16,487 bases of DNA from Thermococcus sp. (GTDB taxonomy: Archaea; Methanobacteriota_B; Thermococci; Thermococcales; Thermococcaceae), in the NCBI GenBank assembly GCA_026987155.1, contig JALSNG010000031.1:1-16487 (forward strand), written 5' to 3'. Positions 13,600 through 16,487 of this stretch are shown here, one piece after another. The notes under the pieces are model-generated. The model was not told the DNA's origin. It saw nothing but the letters and a program-made list of their open reading frames with translations, and did no database searches. Each line of letters begins with the position of its first letter. The first letter of the stretch is position 1. The position numbers and the translations under genes are program-made.

Positions 13600-14326
13600 A
13601 CTACTCAGAATCCTCTATGGAACTTTCCTCGGCCTTTTCCTGATTATCGCCGGCGTTTTAACCTTTACCGCAAAGGACGAGCCCGGCATAGGTTTTAGGA
13701 TAAGCTATACCTACCTCTCAAAAAAAGCCAGAAGAAAGGCCAACCGCATCTCTGGAATCGGAACGGCGATAACGGGCGTTTCTCTCATGGTCCTCTCCCC
13801 GCTTCTGAGCTTTGCATGGCTTGCCGTCCTCCTGCTCCTGAGCATTGGAACGACCGTGCTCTTCGCATATCTAACCGCCAAGCGTGAGTACGAGCTTGAG
13901 GAGCTCTCGGAGAAAGCGCCCGAGAAACCTGGAAAGGTGATAAAACCCCCAAATCTAAAGAAGTACATCGCCCTCCAGACAGCTTTTCTGGCCATCTTCA
14001 CCGGCCTTTGTATAGCTGGAAGAGTTCCCAGGGAAACCGCCATCGTTCTCGGCGGAGCACTCATTCTGCTCCTCGCACTGACGTTTTTAGTTTCCCGCCC
14101 GCTGGTTTTCCAGCTTGCTCCCAAGTTCAAGGGGAAGATGGCTATGAGCTTCGCAAGGGCGCTGACCCTCGTCTCGGGATTGACAACGGCGGAGATGGCC
14201 TTAGCGGCACTCGGCTATGAACCCGGGCCGCTTGGCGTCGTTTTGCTTCTCATGACTTCGCTCGGCGTTATCTTCTACGCCGCTTTCATCGCCCTAACGG
14301 GAGCCTACGAGGAAGGTTATTATTAG
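13586..14326 (+). CDS. Second SdpI-like membrane protein (tandem paralogue, diverged)
   Basis: The protein has 246 residues with six or seven transmembrane segments. It is a tandem paralogue of the preceding gene: it shares 'GIGFRISYTYLSKKARRKAN' (34-53) and an almost identical loop 'AKREYELEELSEKAPEKP'. The Trp of the SdpI motif is replaced, and the DUF1648 signature of the first copy has no recognisable counterpart; that region is now hydrophobic. This suggests a duplication followed by loss of the DUF1648 function in this copy. ATG 13586 is chosen because GAGGG (13574-13578) is correctly spaced; ATG 13580 is also possible. The gene overlaps the end of the first copy by 14 bases, and its stop overlaps the stop of the convergent HTH gene. 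Confidence 0.75.
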   Translation: MEGVELLRILYGTFLGLFLIIAGVLTFTAKDEPGIGFRISYTYLSKKARRKANRISGIGTAITGVSLMVLSPLLSFAWLAVLLLLSIGTTVLFAYLTAKREYELEELSEKAPEKPGKVIKPPNLKKYIALQTAFLAIFTGLCIAGRVPRETAIVLGGALILLLALTFLVSRPLVFQLAPKFKGKMAMSFARALTLVSGLTTAEMALAALGYEPGPLGVVLLLMTSLGVIFYAAFIALTGAYEEGYY

Positions 14327-14715
14327 CTCTCAAGGGCCTTTATCAGCTCTTCCCGTTCGGGTTTTCTTATTATTCCAATCTCAACCGCGTGCTCAAGCAC
14401 GTAATCCGATAGATTCTCTCCGAAGAATGCCCTTATCCCCTTCCCAGGGAAGTAGAACGCGTAAACCCTAACGTTTTTTTCTTCGCAGATTCCCCTCGCC
14501 ACCATAAAGCCCTTCTCAGCGTTTACCCTTATCACTTCGAAGCCAAACACCTCTGCGATGCCAAAGAAGGCCTCAAAGAGCTTCACCCTCGCGTCCTTCA
14601 AAGCTTTATTGACAGCCTGGCGTGAGATGCCGAGGGCCTCGGCTATCTCAACCTCTCTCATCCCCTTGGCCCTCATAAGCCAGATTCGCTCCATGCCCTC
14701 CGGAAGTCTAAGCAT
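14323..14715 (-). CDS. Helix-turn-helix DNA-binding protein with unknown C-terminal domain
   Basis: The protein has 130 residues. The N-terminus holds an HTH of the sigma-region-4/Tfx type, 'LMRAKGMREVEIAEALGISR' followed by 'QAVNKALKDA' (about 13-42). The second part (about 55-130) is alpha/beta with 'FEVIRVNAEKGFMVARG' and 'NVRVYAFYFPGKGIRAFFG', which I do not recognise and which could be a ligand-binding or dimerisation domain. The start is ATG 14715, with an AGGAGG element upstream inside the preceding gene; the two genes overlap by eight bases. As last gene of the membrane-paralogue operon it may regulate that operon, for example through the palindrome at 16391-16416. That link is inference. 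Confidence 0.78.
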   Translation of the reverse strand: MLRLPEGMERIWLMRAKGMREVEIAEALGISRQAVNKALKDARVKLFEAFFGIAEVFGFEVIRVNAEKGFMVARGICEEKNVRVYAFYFPGKGIRAFFGENLSDYVLEHAVEIGIIRKPEREELIKALES

Positions 14716-14965
14716 TTTTCATGGCCTCCTTGGTGAGTTTCAGGAAACCTTCACCTCTCCCATAGGAGAGGGGATAAGATTTTCCCTCCTCAACCTTGAC
14801 CCAAAAGCCGTTTGAGATACTCAAAAGGAAAACGAAGATTGGTCGCAGGTAAAACCCCGTGAGCCGGGAGATGTAATCTGAGACGGAAATCCCTATAAGT
14901 CCTGAGGAGAACAGGGAGAGTGGAATCCCTCTAACCGGGAGGAAGGCAGCCTTAATGAACGTCAT
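14708..14965 (-). CDS. Short membrane protein, apparent C-terminal remnant of the paralogues upstream
   Basis: The protein has 85 residues with two hydrophobic segments (about 14-30 and 38-55). It aligns only with the C-terminal part of the two upstream genes. 'FIKAAFLPVRGI' matches 'YIASMILPFKRE' and 'WITLAFPVRALK', and the end 'FWVKVEEGKSYPLSYG...FLKLTKEAM' matches 'DYVLLKTFKRSYLVAV...FLREMIQG' and 'EYVGVLAEKGRFLIGP...VIKALGG'. The PH-like half is missing. It has its own strong ribosome binding site, AGGAGGTGAC (14980-14971), so it is probably translated and not simply dead. It overlaps the preceding gene by 14 bases and the HTH gene by eight. It could be a partner subunit or a decaying duplicate. 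Confidence 0.6.
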   Translation of the reverse strand: MTFIKAAFLPVRGIPLSLFSSGLIGISVSDYISRLTGFYLRPIFVFLLSISNGFWVKVEEGKSYPLSYGRGEGFLKLTKEAMKNA

Positions 14966-15668
14966 TTGGAGTCACCTCCTTATTCCCTTGGATCATTTCT
15001 CTCAAAAATCGTGAAGCCCTTTTCTCATCCACCGCTACCAGATAGCTTCGCTTGAAAGTCTTCAATAGCACGTAGTCCTTCCTGTAGTACTCGACGAGAA
15101 GAATAAGGGACATAAGCGTTGCAATGAAAATTGAAAAACTATCCACAAAACCAGGCTCCAGCCAATCCAGGATAAAACCTGCAATTGGGACAAAAACAAG
15201 GAGAGAAAAAACCTGTGTCTCACGCTTGAACGGCAATATCATTGAGGCTATGTAGACAAAACCCGTCGCAAACAGGACGAACCAACTGGGGGATCCATAA
15301 TCTCTAGCAGAAGGAGAGAAAACGAACCCCACGAAAGTGCCAACTATGACCGCAAGCAGGAGAATGGGCATTCCCGGAAACTCTCTGGCAACGATCCCGT
15401 TCTCCAGCCGAGTTAGAACTTTAACTTCTCCCACATCCCCCATTTTGACTTCTGAGTAAAGCCTGCCAAAGAAGTACTTCAACCTAAGTATATCACCATC
15501 AACCTCGACTGAAGTCCCCCAGGAAGCAGCGAGGAAGAACCAGCCCACGAGCGATACCCATAGGTGCCCAGAAATAATCGGGACGAAGAGAATGAGAGAG
15601 ATACCCAAACAGAGGAGAAAAAACTGGGCTCCTGAGAAGTTCATTGGGACTGCGCCGCTAACCCTCAC
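14952..15668 (-). CDS. Membrane protein with PH-like segment (tandem paralogue 2)
   Basis: The protein has 238 residues. Two N-terminal hydrophobic helices (about 12-50) are followed by a soluble stretch, 'TSVEVDGDILRLKYFFGRLY' then 'SEVKMGDVGEVKVLTRLENG' (about 52-91), that looks like a bacterial-PH-type beta domain, then four more hydrophobic segments and a charged tail. The layout matches the preceding gene (15658-16380), so the two are diverged tandem duplicates. GTG 15668 is chosen because GGTGATC lies four bases upstream; GTG 15680 and ATG 15644 are in-phase alternatives. It overlaps the preceding gene by 11 bases. No enzymatic motif is seen. Bacterial proteins with PH-like membrane domains include some that protect against membrane-active peptides, but that is only a possible parallel. 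Confidence 0.68.
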   Translation of the reverse strand: MRVSGAVPMNFSGAQFFLLCLGISLILFVPIISGHLWVSLVGWFFLAASWGTSVEVDGDILRLKYFFGRLYSEVKMGDVGEVKVLTRLENGIVAREFPGMPILLLAVIVGTFVGFVFSPSARDYGSPSWFVLFATGFVYIASMILPFKRETQVFSLLVFVPIAGFILDWLEPGFVDSFSIFIATLMSLILLVEYYRKDYVLLKTFKRSYLVAVDEKRASRFLREMIQGNKEVTPNDVH

Positions 15669-16380
15669 AGAGATCACCACCCAGTGCCTTTATGACCCTT
15701 TCAGCATCGTGAGGGCCTATCAGGAACCTGCCCTTCTCCGCCAGAACCCCAACGTACTCCATCGAGACCCAGGAGAGAACAAACCAGAAACCTATTAAGG
15801 AGGTAAAAAGCGAGAGCCCGAACCACTGGAACTCCATCCCCGAGGCCGCGAATGGCACCGAAGGGGCCCAGGGGAGAAGGAGTGCAAGCAGGAAAAGCCT
15901 CCCTGCTCTTTCTTTTAGAGCCCTAACCGGGAACGCCAGCGTTATCCAGTAGAGAACGAGCCAGTAAGCAACGAAGGGAAAGACAAGAAAACCCTTAACA
16001 CTGAATAGCACGAAAGAGAGCAGCATGAAGAAGAACGGAACCACCAGAGAGTTTGCAAGGTCTCTCCAGAGCCTTCCAAGTTTGAGTTCTCCGACGTTCT
16101 TGACCTCAAGCACCTCGCCGGCGTTAACGCGGAGGATGCCAAAACCATAAATCAGGGTCAGCCCCTTCTCCGAAACCTCAACCTTCCAGCCGGAGGATGC
16201 TCCAAAGAGGAAGGCACTCGCGAGCAGAAGCGCGAAGTATCCAGCTGGGCCATAGTTCTCCATAACCCACCCAACCGAGGACAGCAGGGCAACGGCAATA
16301 AAACGGAGGAAGAGCGCGATTCCCGGTGCGGAAAGGCCCCATGTTTTTCCCATTCCCATCACAGCCAATTGTTCTCCCAT
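15658..16380 (-). CDS. Membrane protein with PH-like segment (tandem paralogue 1)
   Basis: The protein has 240 residues. Two N-terminal hydrophobic segments are followed by 'WKVEVSEKGLTLIYGFGILR' and then 'VNAGEVLEVKNVGELKLGRL' (about 63-102), a beta-rich stretch resembling a bacterial PH-type domain, then about four hydrophobic segments and a tail with 'EYVGVLAEKGRFLIGP'. The open frame continues upstream to 16455, but ATG 16380 is preceded by GGTGA (16390-16386). The frame upstream of it consists of the TATA box and palindrome, so the longer version is very unlikely. It is first gene of the operon running to 14323. Function unknown; it acts in the cytoplasmic membrane. Confidence 0.72.
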   Translation of the reverse strand: MGEQLAVMGMGKTWGLSAPGIALFLRFIAVALLSSVGWVMENYGPAGYFALLLASAFLFGASSGWKVEVSEKGLTLIYGFGILRVNAGEVLEVKNVGELKLGRLWRDLANSLVVPFFFMLLSFVLFSVKGFLVFPFVAYWLVLYWITLAFPVRALKERAGRLFLLALLLPWAPSVPFAASGMEFQWFGLSLFTSLIGFWFVLSWVSMEYVGVLAEKGRFLIGPHDAERVIKALGGDLCEG

Positions 16381-16390
16381 TGAGTTCACC

Positions 16391-16416
16391 TTTGTCAACA
16401 TACATAAGTTGACAAA
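16391..16416. promoter_or_regulatory. Perfect palindromic operator candidate
   Basis: TTTGTCAAC and GTTGACAAA form perfect 9-bp arms around the 8-base centre ATACATAA (plus strand). The site sits directly downstream of the minus-strand TATA box and covers the expected transcription start near 16395. Binding there would block RNA polymerase, the usual mode of archaeal repression. Arm length and symmetry suggest a dimeric HTH repressor. Confidence 0.75.
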
Positions 16417-16431
16417 ATATTTAAGCCTTTC
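16416..16431 (-). promoter_or_regulatory. TATA box and BRE of the membrane-paralogue operon
   Basis: On the minus strand CGAAAGG (BRE-like) is followed by TTAAATATT (16424-16416). The distance to ATG 16380 gives a leader of about 15 bases that contains the GGTGA ribosome binding site. Confidence 0.6.
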
Positions 16432-16437
16432 GATGGG

Positions 16438-16446
16438 ATTAAATAA
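16438..16446 (+). promoter_or_regulatory. TATA box of the divergent gene at 16476
   Basis: ATTAAATAA on the plus strand lies about 34 bases before the ATG. The predicted start near 16467 leaves just enough leader for GGTGATC at 16467-16473. The AT-rich element at 16414-16424 could also serve this direction. Confidence 0.45.
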
Positions 16447-16475
16447 CTTCACCAATCACCAAAGAAGGTGATCCC

Positions 16476-16487
16476 ATGTCCCTTGAG
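16476..16487 (+). CDS. Start of a divergent gene (first four codons only)
   Basis: ATG follows GGTGATCCC, the same ribosome binding site arrangement as at 1898-1908. Only Met-Ser-Leu-Glu is inside the window, so the product cannot be identified. Its position opposite a palindrome-controlled operon makes a regulator plausible, but nothing in the sequence shows this. Confidence 0.6.

Noticed and set aside
14708..14965. Treating the 85-residue gene as a pseudogene
   Set aside because: It lacks the N-terminal half of its paralogues, but has an intact frame, a strong AGGAGGTGAC site and tight overlaps on both sides, so translation is likely.
16381..16455. Upstream extension of the membrane paralogue 1 reading frame to 16455
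   Set aside because: The extra 25 codons are made of the TATA box and the palindrome, while ATG 16380 has a good GGTGA site. The extension is promoter DNA read in frame.

Overview
The window looks like chromosomal DNA of a hyperthermophilic euryarchaeon of the order Thermococcales, most likely Thermococcus. The signs are archaeal gene content (Dph2, a METTL5-like methylase, an NSUN/RsmB-like methylase, a DUF432-MscS pair), GGTGA/GGTGATC-type ribosome binding sites, TTTAAA-type TATA boxes, archaeal lipoboxes ending in GC-LG, and very compact packing. This assignment is inference from content; no database was searched. There are 20 protein-coding genes, two of them cut by the window edges. I found no tRNA, rRNA, CRISPR array, IS element or prophage gene, and no gene-free stretch longer than about 170 bases.

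Region 1 (1-3747, plus strand) is a cell-surface lipoprotein cluster: the C-terminal part of one lipoprotein, a beta-propeller-like lipoprotein, and a 613-residue lipoprotein carrying two copies of an unrecognised domain that also forms the first, truncated gene. Region 2 (3782-5551) pairs a DUF432 protein, probably on a leaderless mRNA, with a small-conductance mechanosensitive channel. A lone conserved archaeal protein of unknown function follows (5635-6432).

Region 3 (6429-10570, minus strand) concerns the translation apparatus. An overlapping set runs from Dph2 (diphthamide synthesis on EF-2) to a METTL5-like N6-adenine methylase and then a HEAT-repeat protein; a separate RsmB/NSUN-type RNA m5C methylase lies downstream. 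A short divergent promoter region leads to a secreted, permuted papain-like cysteine hydrolase (10737-11318).

Region 4 (11411-14326, plus strand) is a tight five-gene operon: a YbjQ-like protein, a YhfC/PrsW-like intramembrane protease, a PadR repressor and two tandem SdpI-like membrane proteins. The layout recalls bacterial bacteriocin-immunity or envelope-signalling loci such as SdpR-SdpI. Region 5 (16380-14323, minus strand) is a second envelope operon: three tandem membrane paralogues, the third apparently a C-terminal remnant, followed by an HTH protein. It is driven by a promoter with a perfect 9-bp-armed palindrome lying between the TATA box and the start codon. A divergent gene begins at 16476 and leaves the window.

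The most interesting candidates are the PadR-protease-SdpI operon, with its reversed SdpI domain order, and the palindrome-controlled membrane-paralogue operon next to it.
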